Assembly: GCF_025960985.1 (NCBI RefSeq)
Contig: NZ_JAOQMX010000005.1
Location: 85,330-149,329 of the forward strand
Reading direction: 5' to 3'
Source of the DNA: Flavobacterium psychraerolatum
Lineage (GTDB): Bacteria; Bacteroidota; Bacteroidia; Flavobacteriales; Flavobacteriaceae
Length of the DNA: 64,000 nt
This document shows positions 47,951-56,804 of the stretch, in pieces; the stretch's first letter is position 1, and each line of letters starts with the position of its first letter. Both the position numbers and the translations under genes were made by a program. The notes beneath the pieces were generated by a model, which had not been told where the DNA came from, did not search any database, and worked only from the letters and a program-made list of their open reading frames with translations.

Positions 47951-48439
47951 TTATTTCTTTAAATCTTTTGGAGTTATTATTTTTTTCACTTGCCCCTTGT
48001 CAATATTTTTCCAACTATCCGTATCAAATTGTAAGGATACAAATCCAGCAGTAGGGACATTCTCTACGAATACATCACCAAATTTATTAACAAAATCTGT
48101 AATAGCACCATTATGACCAAAAAGAATTAGACTTTCGAACGAATTATCACAAGATTTAATCATATGTTCTAATTGACCACTATCAAAAGTATATAAATCC
48201 TTCATGAATACTATACTTTCAATTGGAACCAATAAATTTTGCACAAAAATTAAGGCTGTATCCGCAGCACGTTTTGCAACACTACTCCATATTATAAAGG
48301 TTTTTGGAATATAACTTGCTATCTTCGACGAAACTAAATGTGCATCTTGCATTCCTTTTTTATCCAATGGCCTATCAATATCCTTAAATGGAACATCCCA
48401 ATTAGATTTACCATGTCGTATTAATATTAAATTTTTCAT
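47951..48439 (-). CDS. SixA-like histidine phosphatase
   Basis: 162 aa member of the histidine phosphatase superfamily. The RHG motif LILIRHGKSNWD (catalytic His about 9) and LILFGHNGAITDF (second His about 107) are intact. The size matches SixA, a phosphohistidine phosphatase, but the substrate is unknown. Being first in an operon with ppk1 and ppx suggests a role linked to phosphate metabolism or to removing phosphate from a His-phosphorylated protein. Confidence 0.9.
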   Translation of the reverse strand: MKNLILIRHGKSNWDVPFKDIDRPLDKKGMQDAHLVSSKIASYIPKTFIIWSSVAKRAADTALIFVQNLLVPIESIVFMKDLYTFDSGQLEHMIKSCDNSFESLILFGHNGAITDFVNKFGDVFVENVPTAGFVSLQFDTDSWKNIDKGQVKKIITPKDLKK

Positions 48440-48687
48440 ATTGATCTAATTAAATTCAGAAAGAGAAAGATACAATATTTATTTAAAAACAATACAACTA
48501 GTTTAGCTTTATAAAAATCTTTATTAGCTCGATTTATTACCTTTTTACTGTTTGTAAAGAAAAATAATAGAAATAGAATATGAAGGAATGAAACTAGACA
48601 AAAATAATATTATAAACAAAAAGAGCTAAATTATATATGATTTAATAAAAAACTATTTTCAGCCAAAATCTATTAAAAAATTGGATA

Positions 48688-48720
48688 AAAAAAAGGCTCT
48701 ATAAAATAGAGCCTTAAAAA
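48688..48720 (-). terminator. Terminator of CAP-domain gene 1
   Basis: Hairpin AAGGCTCTAT / ATAGAGCCTT with flanking A-runs, just after the stop of the 48737-49249 gene. Confidence 0.8.
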
Positions 48721-48736
48721 ACTAACTAAAATCAAA

Positions 48737-49249
48737 TTATATTTTCGCAAAAATATTTGTATAATATTTTTTACCTGTTTCTGGGTCTGATTTAATTGCA
48801 ATACCAAAGTGAGTATAGTTACCTACAATATTTGCTTTGTGTCCTGGACTATCCAACCATGCAGCCACAACAGATTCAGGAGTATTAAAATTGTATGCTA
48901 CATTTTCACCAACTTTCTTCGCATCCAATACTTTCATGATATCTTCTGAACGAGTAACAAAATTATTATGATTAACCACATTATTTGCAATCATATAATT
49001 ATCATGTTCTTCTGATTTATAAGAAATATGATTAATTTGTTCTAAAGAATTCAAACCAACACTTACTCTATATTCATTAATTAACCTCATTGTAGCTAAC
49101 TCTATATCATTATAATTATATTCTACAACTTTCGCTGTAAGAGCGGTAGTTGTGGTATTATTAACTACTTCAGATGAGTCGGAAGAACAAGAATTCAAAG
49201 TGAAGATTACTGTTATTAGTAAAGCGATACGGTTTAGATTTGTTATCAT
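48737..49249 (-). CDS. CAP-domain (SCP-like) lipoprotein, paralogue 1
   Basis: 170 aa. The signal peptide MITNLNRIALLITVIFTLNSC has a lipobox Cys (about 21), followed by a short Ser/Thr linker and a CAP domain (MRLINEYRVSVGLNSLEQ through GVAVAAWLDSPGHKANI-like and NYTHFGIAI, about 50-170). The C-terminal about 80 residues are nearly identical to paralogue 2 (49689-50204). The CAP domain His/Glu pattern is present (EEHDNYM; SPGH). Function of bacterial CAP proteins is unclear; extracellular or surface location is predicted. Confidence 0.88.
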   Translation of the reverse strand: MITNLNRIALLITVIFTLNSCSSDSSEVVNNTTTTALTAKVVEYNYNDIELATMRLINEYRVSVGLNSLEQINHISYKSEEHDNYMIANNVVNHNNFVTRSEDIMKVLDAKKVGENVAYNFNTPESVVAAWLDSPGHKANIVGNYTHFGIAIKSDPETGKKYYTNIFAKI

Positions 49250-49269
49250 AATGTTAGTAGATTAAATTC

Positions 49270-49296
49270 AAAGTAGATGTGGGGCAAAAACTTTAA
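49270..49296 (-). repeat. Conserved leader block of CAP gene 1
   Basis: A 27-bp block containing GATGTGGGGCAAAAAC (plus strand) is identical to the block before CAP gene 2 and lies at the same distance (about 20 bp) from the start codon. It could be a shared promoter or 5' untranslated region. Confidence 0.75.
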
Positions 49297-49688
49297 AACG
49301 ATTAGAATAATATCTTTTGTTATTCCAAATATAAGACAAACATTTAAAAAACACCTTTAAAAAGACAAAAAACTCGATGAAATACATTTTATAAGTAAAA
49401 TAATAAGTTAAAACTTATATAAATTAGTTAATTTTTATATTATAGGTTACTAAAATATTCAATACTATTACAAAATAGTAATAAAGAAGAAAGTCTAAAG
49501 AAAGAAATTGAGTTTCTGAAATAATCAGTTGTCCTTTAGGGTAATAGAAATAATTCTAAATAGATTATTTTATTGATGACGATACTAAAATAAAAGAGAG
49601 TTACTAAATAAAAAATAGGTTGAAAAAATTTAATGATTTTATCAACCTATTAACCAAAATAAATGTAATAATAAAATAAAAAATGAGA
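49297..49688. other. Intergenic region between the two CAP genes
   Basis: Very AT-rich, no supported gene. It contains the terminator of CAP gene 2 at 49612-49653. Confidence 0.6.
49612..49653 (-). terminator. Terminator of CAP-domain gene 2
   Basis: Hairpin AATAGGTTGA / TCAACCTATT downstream of the 49689-50204 gene, with A-run flanks. Confidence 0.65.
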
Positions 49689-50204
49689 TTAAATTTTTGC
49701 AAAAATATTAGTGAAATATTTTTCACCCGTTATTGGATCTGATTTTATAGCGATACCAAAATGTGTGTAATTCCCAACGATATTTGCTTTATGTCCTGGA
49801 CTATGTAACCAAGCAGCAACCACAGACTCTGGTGTATTAAAATTATAAGCTACATTTTCACCTACTTTTTTAGCATCCAAAACATTCATAATATCTTCTG
49901 AACGCGCTACAAAATCATCATGATTAACCACTTTGTTTGTAATCATATATTCATCATGAACTTCCGACTTGACAGAAATATAATTTATTTTTTCTAATGT
50001 ATTCAAACCAACACTAACTCTATAGTCGTTGATCAAGTCCATCGTTAGTAATTCCGTTTCAGTATAATTATAACTAACTGCTTTAGCTGTAAGACTAGTT
50101 GAATTTGAACTATTATCTGTAACTTCTTCAGAGTTAGAAGAGCAAGAATTCATTGTAAAGATTACAGTCGCTACAAAAGCGATACGAAGTAGATTTCTTT
50201 TCAT
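49689..50204 (-). CDS. CAP-domain (SCP-like) lipoprotein, paralogue 2
   Basis: 171 aa. The signal MKRNLLRIAFVATVIFTMNSC has a lipobox Cys (about 21). The same CAP domain as paralogue 1 is seen; most differences lie between residues 22 and 80, while the block from residue about 90 to the end is almost unchanged. It has its own leader block and terminator, so it is expressed independently. Tandem duplication of a whole transcription unit is the simplest explanation. Confidence 0.88.
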   Translation of the reverse strand: MKRNLLRIAFVATVIFTMNSCSSNSEEVTDNSSNSTSLTAKAVSYNYTETELLTMDLINDYRVSVGLNTLEKINYISVKSEVHDEYMITNKVVNHDDFVARSEDIMNVLDAKKVGENVAYNFNTPESVVAAWLHSPGHKANIVGNYTHFGIAIKSDPITGEKYFTNIFAKI

Positions 50205-50224
50205 AATGTTAGTAAATTAAGTTT

Positions 50225-50251
50225 AAAGTAGATGTGGGGCAAAAACTTTAA
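50225..50251 (-). repeat. Conserved leader block of CAP gene 2
   Basis: Identical 27-bp copy of the block at 49270-49296, again about 20 bp before the start codon. The 330 bp upstream to 50534 has no gene. Confidence 0.75.
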
Positions 50252-50475
50252 TATGATAATTATTGGATAATAGTACTGTTTCTTAATATTATCTCAAACT
50301 TAACATAAATAACGTTTAAAAACACAATAAAATCGACTAACTACATATATCAAGTATTATTTATATACTTAAACTTACAAATACAATTATTTTAATTAGT
50401 AAAGAATTCATTAAAATATTAAAAATAAAAAATATAATCATTTCCTACCCAAGATAAAAAAGAGACTAAAAATAC

Positions 50476-50512
50476 AAAGAGGCTACTTCATAATAATGAA
50501 ATAGCCTCTTTA
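50476..50512 (-). terminator. Terminator of the pdxH gene
   Basis: Hairpin AAAGAGGCTA / TAGCCTCTTT just after the pdxH stop. Confidence 0.8.
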
Positions 50513-50534
50513 AACACTATAAAAATGAATCTAT

Positions 50535-51179
50535 TTAAGGAGCCATACGCTCAGTTTTCCAAGAATAATCCTCCTGTATGCTATAACGGATACGATCATG
50601 CAAACGATTGGGTCTTCCTTGCCAAAATTCTACTTCAATTGGATTTACAATAAAACCTCCCCAATGCTGTGGACGTGGAATTTCTTTATTTTCAAAAGAT
50701 ACTTCCAAGTTTTTTAAAGCATTTTCTAAATATTCTCGTGATGGAATCACTTGACTTTGATCAGAAACTAAAGCTCCCAACTTACTTCCATCTGGTCTTG
50801 AATCGAAATAATTATCGGAAATATTATCTGCAACCTTACTTGCAATTCCTTTTATGATGACTTGTCGCTCCATAGAATGCCAAAAGAATGACAAACATAC
50901 TTTTGGGTTCTCAACTATTGCTTTTCCTTTTTCTGAGTTGTAATTCGTATAAAAAACAAACCCTTCTTCAGAAAATTTCTTTAGCAATACTACTCTTGCT
51001 TTTGGAAAGCCATCCAAGCCAAAAGTAGAAACTGTCATGGCATTTACTTCTTCAGTCCCCCCAAAATCTTCAATTTCGTGAAACCATCTTTTGAACAAAT
51101 TAATAGGATCTTCTGGAATAGTAGTTTCTAATAATTCACTCTTTTCATAAGACTTTCTGTAATTACTTAAATCATTCAT
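50535..51179 (-). CDS. pdxH: Pyridoxamine 5'-phosphate oxidase
   Basis: 214 aa from the ATG at 51179 (MNDLSNYRKSYEKSELLE), the family's normal N-terminus. The frame is open for 58 more codons upstream into rnz, but that part is not PdxH-like. FMN/PLP motifs: ARVVLLKKFSEEGFVFYTNYNSEKG (FMN), SFFWHSMERQVIIKG, DSRPDGSKLGALVSDQS, and the C-terminal EFWQGRPNRLHDRI with the active-site Arg. It oxidises pyridoxine/pyridoxamine phosphate to PLP with FMN. It lies about 95 bp after rnz on the same strand. Confidence 0.95.
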   Translation of the reverse strand: MNDLSNYRKSYEKSELLETTIPEDPINLFKRWFHEIEDFGGTEEVNAMTVSTFGLDGFPKARVVLLKKFSEEGFVFYTNYNSEKGKAIVENPKVCLSFFWHSMERQVIIKGIASKVADNISDNYFDSRPDGSKLGALVSDQSQVIPSREYLENALKNLEVSFENKEIPRPQHWGGFIVNPIEVEFWQGRPNRLHDRIRYSIQEDYSWKTERMAP

Positions 51180-51273
51180 AATTTTTACTTTTTTTCGTGG
51201 CAGAAACTCTTGGCCAGAATTACTACAACTATTACAAATAAGATTACTCCAATTTGTTTCTATTTTATTGGAT

Positions 51274-52179
51274 TTATAAATCAAAACTTTTGCCATCATC
51301 TCCCAAAAGTACATTTTCAAAAACGGTTTGCGCTTCTTTTTGAAAGTAATCAATCAGTTCGTATCGGGTAGAATAATGTCCTAGTATTAACTTTTTAACA
51401 TTGGCTTTCTTAGCTATTGTTGCAGCTTCGATTGCTGTAGAGTGCATTGTTTTACCTGCTAATTTTTTCTCAGACTCCAAAAAGGTCGATTCATGATACA
51501 AAACATCTACCCCATCTATCACAGGAATAACAGCCTCATTATAGACTGTATCCGAACAAAAAGCATAACGCATTGGTGGCTCTGGATCGAATGTTAACTT
51601 ACCATTCGATATAATTTCACCGTTTTCAAGTGTAATATCTTTGCCGTTTTTTATATTTTGATAGAAACAAGTATCAATAGAATAACTTTCAACTGCGGTA
51701 ACATTTAGTTTTCGTTTGTCTATTTTTTCTTCGAATAAAAAGCCATTTGTGTACACTCGATGTTGCAATGGTATCGTTTTCACTACTACTTTGTCATCTT
51801 CAAAAATCACTACACTTTCCTTAGACTCCAATTCGTGGAAAAACAAATTGTAGTTCGTCCATGAATTCGAAAGTTTTAATTGCAAAAGCGAAATTTCCTT
51901 GATTCCTTTCGGGCCATAAATATGTAAATCTGTAGTTCGTCCCAATAAACTGAAAGTCGAAATCAATCCTATTAAACCAAAAAAATGATCACCATGCAAA
52001 TGAGAAATAAAAATATGATTGATTTTGGAAAATTTAATTTTATTCTTTCGCAGTTGCACTTGTGTACCTTCGCCACAATCAATTAAAAAAAGTCGATTTT
52101 TGACCTCTAATACCTGTGCTGTAGGATTTGTAAAAGTTCTTGGTGTGGCTGCATAACAACCTAGTATGGTTAATTTCAT
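51274..52179 (-). CDS. rnz: Ribonuclease Z (tRNA 3' endonuclease)
   Basis: 301 aa from the ATG at 52179 (MKLTILGCYAATPRTFTNPT); the open frame reaches 52236, but the preceding 19 residues are not family-like. Metallo-beta-lactamase fold: ISHLHGDHFFGL (HxHxDH zinc motif, about 60-68), FCSDTVYNEA (Asp ligand), YHESTFLES and HSTAIEAATIAKKANVKKL, with a distal GHYSTRY His. It trims the 3' trailer of tRNA precursors. Next upstream is the small conserved gene at 52424. Confidence 0.95.
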   Translation of the reverse strand: MKLTILGCYAATPRTFTNPTAQVLEVKNRLFLIDCGEGTQVQLRKNKIKFSKINHIFISHLHGDHFFGLIGLISTFSLLGRTTDLHIYGPKGIKEISLLQLKLSNSWTNYNLFFHELESKESVVIFEDDKVVVKTIPLQHRVYTNGFLFEEKIDKRKLNVTAVESYSIDTCFYQNIKNGKDITLENGEIISNGKLTFDPEPPMRYAFCSDTVYNEAVIPVIDGVDVLYHESTFLESEKKLAGKTMHSTAIEAATIAKKANVKKLILGHYSTRYELIDYFQKEAQTVFENVLLGDDGKSFDL

Positions 52180-52423
52180 TATTTTATTTAGAAAAACACA
52201 GAACCCTTTGCCAGTTCTATTATCGTTAAAGCTCATATTAATAGCCGTACAATAAACAATAGTATCTTCTCATACTACCCAAGGCTATTTTCACATTAAA
52301 TAAATTGCACTTTGAACTGTATAAAGCTAGATTTTAATCAATATAAAATTAAGAAGCAATACAACTTAAAAAACTCAATTTTTTATTATTTTTTTTTGTC
52401 TACAAATCCATTTAAATGGATTC

Positions 52424-52756
52424 TCAAAACCCTAAATCTCTTTCAATTTCTTCCATACCAATAATATCATTTGCTTCTAGCAAAGTTGGAACAACTGTTA
52501 ATTTGGTCGAAACCGCATTAAAATCAATACCATCGGCAACGATAATAAAAGATTTCTTTGCTTTTTTGTGCTGCTTAGATAAGGGCTTAAGCAATTTTAT
52601 ATCTTCGATAGTTACTTCTTTATTTGGTAAGAGATCAATAATCAAATTGTGCTCTTCGTACGATTTGTATTGATGTGTAACTTTCATCAAGAATGCAGTA
52701 AAATCTGCCTGCGTTTCTTTTATAGTAATGGTATGTCCTTTTTGATCTACTTTCAT
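52424..52756 (-). CDS. Conserved hypothetical protein, 110 aa (STAS-like fold possible)
   Basis: Soluble alpha/beta-looking protein with no signal peptide. The pattern TITIKETQADFTAFL / NLIIDLL / KSFIIVADGIDFN / LEANDIIGMEEIERDLGF alternates strands and helices in a STAS-like way, but no known motif is certain. It is encoded between pyrB and rnz on the same strand, 42 bp after pyrB. Relatives sometimes carry the name ribonuclease Z by transfer from the neighbour; there is no metal-binding motif to support that. Confidence 0.75.
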   Translation of the reverse strand: MKVDQKGHTITIKETQADFTAFLMKVTHQYKSYEEHNLIIDLLPNKEVTIEDIKLLKPLSKQHKKAKKSFIIVADGIDFNAVSTKLTVVPTLLEANDIIGMEEIERDLGF

Positions 52757-52798
52757 CTGATTTGTTTAAAGTTGGATTTTGAACTAATATACGCGTTA

Positions 52799-53725
52799 TT
52801 ATTGAATTTTCGATGCCAAAAGATAAATGACTGCCATACGAATAGCAACACCATTTTCGACCTGATTCAAAATAACTGACTGTTGTGAATCTGCTACATC
52901 TGACGTAATTTCTACTCCCCTATTAATAGGTCCCGGATGCATGATTACAATTTCTTTCTTTAATGAATCTAGTAATGCTTTATCTACTCCGTATTGCTGT
53001 GCATATTCACGAGTAGATGGAAAAAAGTTCACATCCATTCTTTCATTTTGTACGCGCAACATATTTGCAACATCACACCATTCCAATGCTTTGCGTAAAT
53101 TGGGTTCAACCGTCACTCCTAGTGATTCAATATGTTTTGGAATTAATGTTTTGGGGCCACATACTTTAACCTCAGCACCTTGCATTTGCAGTGCATAAAT
53201 ATTCGAAAGTGCCACTCTAGAGTGCAAAATATCGCCTACAATAACCACTTTTTTTCCTGCAACATCACCTAGTTTTTCTCGTATAGAATAACTGTCCAAT
53301 AAAGCTTGTGTAGGATGTTCATGTGCTCCATCACCAGCATTAATAATACTTGCTTTTACATTTTTAGACAAAAAATAAGCCGCTCCTGGAGTTGCATGAC
53401 GCATCACCACCATGTCTACTTTCATCGAGAGAATATTGTTGACTGTATCAATCAATGTTTCTCCTTTTTTGACAGAGGATTGTGCCGCTGAGAAACTAAT
53501 CACATCGGCAGACAAACGTTTTTGAGCCAGCTCAAACGAAAGTTTGGTACGGGTACTATTTTCAAAAAATATATTGGCAATCGTGATGTCACGTAACGAT
53601 GGCACCTTTTTGATTGGGCGATTGATAACTTCTTTAAAATGATCGGCTGTTTCAAATATTAGATCAATATCATTCTTATTAATGTACTTGATTCCTAATA
53701 AATGATTTACGCTTAATTCTTTCAT
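52799..53725 (-). CDS. pyrB: Aspartate carbamoyltransferase, catalytic chain
   Basis: 308 aa. Carbamoyl-phosphate site FFENSTRTKLSFE (about 53-65), MRHATPGAAY, GDGAHEHPTQALLD (about 128-141), VGDILHSRVALS and MHPGPINRGVEI are all present. It catalyses the first committed step of pyrimidine synthesis. No pyrI regulatory-chain gene is adjacent. It follows pyrR by about 40 bp on the same strand, so the two form a pyrR-pyrB operon. Confidence 0.97.
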   Translation of the reverse strand: MKELSVNHLLGIKYINKNDIDLIFETADHFKEVINRPIKKVPSLRDITIANIFFENSTRTKLSFELAQKRLSADVISFSAAQSSVKKGETLIDTVNNILSMKVDMVVMRHATPGAAYFLSKNVKASIINAGDGAHEHPTQALLDSYSIREKLGDVAGKKVVIVGDILHSRVALSNIYALQMQGAEVKVCGPKTLIPKHIESLGVTVEPNLRKALEWCDVANMLRVQNERMDVNFFPSTREYAQQYGVDKALLDSLKKEIVIMHPGPINRGVEITSDVADSQQSVILNQVENGVAIRMAVIYLLASKIQ

Positions 53726-53766
53726 TTTTTTATATCCTTAAATTATGAGTTTTATGAGGCCTTTTT

Positions 53767-54306
53767 TTAGGTTGTAATCAAACAAACCGAATCCTCGCCG
53801 TCATTCTCTTCCCAGTTTACTTTAACTTTTTCGCCATTAATCGCGTCAACTTGACGCCCTCTATAATCAGGCTGAATTGGTAAATTGCGACTGAAACGCC
53901 TATCAATCAAAACCAACAATTCAATCGCAGACGGACGACCAAAGGACTGGATTGCAGTCAATGCCGCACGAATGCTTCTACCTGTAAACAATACATCATC
54001 TATAAAAATGACCTTTTTATTTTCGACAATAAAATTGATTTTGGTTTTATTGGCCTCCAATGGTTTCTCAGTTCTACGAAAATCATCTCTAAAAAACGTA
54101 ATATCCAAGTAACCTAATTGAATCTCAGGCGTGTGATATTCTGTTTCCAGCAACGATTTAAGGCGTTCGGCTAGGTAGGTCCCTCTAGGTTGAATCCCGA
54201 CCAATATAGTATCCGAAAAATCTAAGTGATTCTCAATGAGTTGACAAGCCAAACGATGCAGAATGATATTGACTTCCTTAGAAGTGAGCAATACTTTTTG
54301 AGTCAT
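53767..54306 (-). CDS. pyrR: PyrR: pyrimidine operon regulator / uracil phosphoribosyltransferase
   Basis: 179 aa from the ATG at 54306 (MTQKVLLTSKEVNIILHRL); the open frame extends 11 codons further but is not PyrR-like. The PRPP-binding loop VIFIDDVLFTGRSIRAAL (about 95-112) is the type I PRTase signature, and LIDRRFSRNLPIQPDYRGRQVD is the conserved C-terminal block. PyrR proteins bind pyr mRNA and attenuate transcription in response to UMP and may also convert uracil to UMP. No clear anti-terminator structure is evident before pyrB in the 41 bp gap. Confidence 0.93.
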   Translation of the reverse strand: MTQKVLLTSKEVNIILHRLACQLIENHLDFSDTILVGIQPRGTYLAERLKSLLETEYHTPEIQLGYLDITFFRDDFRRTEKPLEANKTKINFIVENKKVIFIDDVLFTGRSIRAALTAIQSFGRPSAIELLVLIDRRFSRNLPIQPDYRGRQVDAINGEKVKVNWEENDGEDSVCLITT

Positions 54307-54516
54307 AGTAATTGTAGTGTTTGTGCAACAAAGATACAAAATAGGATTTAGGAAATAAATAATAAACCATCCTTACCACCATAAATATTTATAGTCAAAA
54401 CATACGCCACCATAAAAACCGATAATATCATAACTTTTCTTAAAAATTCTATAACAATCCAACTGTATACTCTGACTAATTTTATAAAAATTAAAAACCT
54501 CAAAAAAATATTTATC

Positions 54517-54690
54517 ATGAAAAATTTTTCCCTAAAAATCGCTACTCTTTTTGTAATCCTATCTCTTTTCACAAGTTGTGAGGCAATCGGAAGTATTTTT
54601 AAAGCCGGAATGGGATTCGGAATCTTTCTTGTCGTTGCAGTTATAGTTGTTGTCCTTTGGTTAATATTCAAAATGTTCGGCAAAAAATAA
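54517..54690 (+). CDS. Small lipoprotein, 57 aa
   Basis: MKNFSLKIATLFVILSLFTSCEAIGSIFK begins with a lipoprotein signal (lipobox Cys about 21), then a Gly-rich turn (KAGMGFGIF) and a single transmembrane helix of Val/Leu/Ile residues, ending KMFGKK. It is too short for ordinary gene cut-offs but has a clean start, stop and following terminator. Similar flavobacterial mini-proteins are, as I recall, sometimes wrongly named phosphatidate cytidylyltransferase; no enzyme motif is present. Function unknown. Confidence 0.75.
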   Translation: MKNFSLKIATLFVILSLFTSCEAIGSIFKAGMGFGIFLVVAVIVVVLWLIFKMFGKK

Positions 54691-54702
54691 GACATTCGCA
54701 AA

Positions 54703-54736
54703 AAAAAGCCCTAAGCAAATGCTTAGGGCTATATCT
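54703..54736 (+). terminator. Terminator of the small lipoprotein gene
   Basis: Hairpin AGCCCTAAGC / GCTTAGGGCT with an A-run before it and AT-rich sequence after it. Confidence 0.8.
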
Positions 54737-54796
54737 ATAATTATCTGTTTAAAGATTTGATTTTACGATAACAAAACCATTTCAACCTTATCTTTT

Positions 54797-56413
54797 TTAA
54801 GAATACATTTTCACTCTTAATTCCTGTACTTTTTCATCATCCAAATATTCGTCAAACGTCATATAACGGTCAATTGCACCTTTTGGAGTCAGTTCTACAA
54901 TTCTGTTACCAACAGTTTGTGCAAACTCGTGATCATGCGTGGTAAAAAGAATCGAACCTTTATAGTTCTTCAATGAGTTGTTAAAAGCAGTAATCGATTC
55001 CAAATCCAAGTGATTAGTAGGTTCGTCCAACATCAATACATTTGCACGTTCCATCATCATACGAGACAACATACAACGTACTTTTTCTCCACCAGACAAC
55101 ACTCGACTCGTTTTCAAAGCTTCCTCTCCAGAGAAAATCATTTTCCCCAAGAAACCTCTAATGAAAACTTCATCGCGCTCTTCTTCTGTTTTTGCCCATT
55201 GACGCAACCAATCTACCAAAGTTAAATCATTTTCAAAATAACTGTGATTCTCCCCTGGCAAATACGCTTGGTTTGTAGTCACACCCCAATCATAAGTTCC
55301 AGCATCAGCTTTGAGGTTATTGTTCAAAATTTGGTAAAAAGCTGTCGTTGCTCTCGAATCTTTAGAGAATAAAACCACTTTATCACCTTTGTTCATATTC
55401 AAATCTACGCCTTCAAAAAGCAAATCACCATCTACAATAGCTTTCAATCCCTGAACGTTCAAAATTTGATCTCCCGCTTCACGGTCTTGGTCAAAAATAA
55501 TCGCCGGATAACGGCGGCTTGAAGGTTTAATTTCAGAAATATTTAATTTCGAAATCATTTTTTTACGAGAAGTCGCTTGTTTGGACTTCGCTACATTCGC
55601 ACTAAATCGACGTATAAACTCCTCCAACTCTTGTTTCTTCTCCTCTGCTTTTTTATTTTGTTGCGCACGTTGTTTTGCTGCTAATTGGCTAGACTCATAC
55701 CAAAACGTATAGTTTCCAGAATAATGGTTGATTTTACTAAAATCGATATCAGATATATGTGTACAAACCGAATCCAAAAAGTGACGGTCATGCGACACAA
55801 CAATTACTGTGTTATCATAATTAGCCAAGAAGTTCTCCAACCAAGCAATAGTCTCAAAATCCAAATCATTCGTAGGCTCATCCATAATCAACAAATCAGG
55901 ATTTCCAAATAAAGCCTGCGCCAAAAGCACACGTACTTTAATTTTCCCCTCCAAGTCGGCCATCAAAGTATAATGATTTTCCTCCGTAATTCCAAGGTTA
56001 GACAACATTGCAGCAGCATCCGAGTCGGCATTCCAACCGTTCATCTCCTCAAATTGCACTTGTAATTCCCCAATTTTATCAGCATTCTTATCGTTGTAAT
56101 CCAAGTACAACTCATCCATTTCCTTCTTAACGGCATACAAAACCTTATTTCCCATCAATACTGTCTCCAGCACCGTATGTTCATCAAATTTATTGTGATT
56201 TTGATTTAGAACCGACATCCTTTTTCCTGGTTCCAAATGTACATGGCCAGCAGTAGGATCCATTTCTCCTGCAATAATTTTCAAAAAAGTAGATTTTCCA
56301 GCACCATTGGCGCCAATAACCCCATAAATATTACCGTGCGTAAAAGTGGTGTTCACTTCATCAAACAAAATACGTTTTCCAAACTGAACCGATAAATTAT
56401 TAACTGTTAACAT
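54797..56413 (-). CDS. ABC-F family ATPase (YbiT/EttA-like ribosome-associated)
   Basis: 538 aa with two tandem ABC domains and no membrane segment. First domain: GANGAGKSTFLK (about 36), LLIMDEPTNDLD and a linker helix rich in Lys/Glu/Gln (about 240-300, the P-site tRNA interaction motif region). Second domain: LSGGEKVRCMLSRMM (about 438) and VLMLDEPTNHLDLES (about 455). The second Walker A is degenerate (KGDKVVLFSKDSRATT), as seen in the YbiT subgroup. Such proteins act on the ribosome during elongation. Monocistronic. Confidence 0.92.
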   Translation of the reverse strand: MLTVNNLSVQFGKRILFDEVNTTFTHGNIYGVIGANGAGKSTFLKIIAGEMDPTAGHVHLEPGKRMSVLNQNHNKFDEHTVLETVLMGNKVLYAVKKEMDELYLDYNDKNADKIGELQVQFEEMNGWNADSDAAAMLSNLGITEENHYTLMADLEGKIKVRVLLAQALFGNPDLLIMDEPTNDLDFETIAWLENFLANYDNTVIVVSHDRHFLDSVCTHISDIDFSKINHYSGNYTFWYESSQLAAKQRAQQNKKAEEKKQELEEFIRRFSANVAKSKQATSRKKMISKLNISEIKPSSRRYPAIIFDQDREAGDQILNVQGLKAIVDGDLLFEGVDLNMNKGDKVVLFSKDSRATTAFYQILNNNLKADAGTYDWGVTTNQAYLPGENHSYFENDLTLVDWLRQWAKTEEERDEVFIRGFLGKMIFSGEEALKTSRVLSGGEKVRCMLSRMMMERANVLMLDEPTNHLDLESITAFNNSLKNYKGSILFTTHDHEFAQTVGNRIVELTPKGAIDRYMTFDEYLDDEKVQELRVKMYS

Positions 56414-56526
56414 ATATGTTCTTTATTTATAAAATTTCGGCAAAAGTACAAAAAAATACTCAGTTCTAAGAATGCCATATCATAAGGTTTTCAAAACAAC
56501 TTTTCGTACCAAAATCAAGAGAGTTA

Positions 56527-56645
56527 TTTGGGCGTGCCACCAATAAGAAAAGGCGCTTAATTCACTTTGTATATACAAAGCCCCTTTCCTTATTGCTGTC
56601 GGGTGATCCGCGCTACTTCCGTAGCTTGCTCCTCCCCCTCACGCA
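56527..56645 (+). repeat. Dispersed hairpin repeat, copy C
   Basis: Begins TTTGGGCGTGCCACC, has an internal stem AAGGCGCTTAATT... with CTTTGTATATACAAAG (a perfect 16-bp palindrome), then CTGTCGGGTGATCCGCGCTAC and ends CCCCTCACGC. It lies in the gap between the ABC-F gene and the small secreted protein gene; the remaining gap has no gene. Confidence 0.75.
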
Positions 56646-56716
56646 AAAATACAGATTTTATTAAAAATTATGCTTTAGTATGTGGAAAACCGTAAAACAG
56701 CACCAATTATTTATTT

Positions 56717-56724
56717 TAGTTTTG
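56717..56724 (+). promoter_or_regulatory. Candidate -7 element of the small secreted protein gene
   Basis: TAGTTTTG matches TAnnTTTG, about 80 bp before the ATG at 56805. Confidence 0.4.
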
Positions 56725-56804
56725 CAAAAAATAAAGTCAATCAAAACACAAACGGCAACACTGAAAACCGATTAGAGTAAGTGTTCATCTTTAACTATTT
56801 TATT

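Noticed and set aside
54348..54701. 117-codon minus-strand frame over the small lipoprotein gene
   Set aside because: Unlike a protein in composition and antisense to a small gene with clear signal peptide and terminator.
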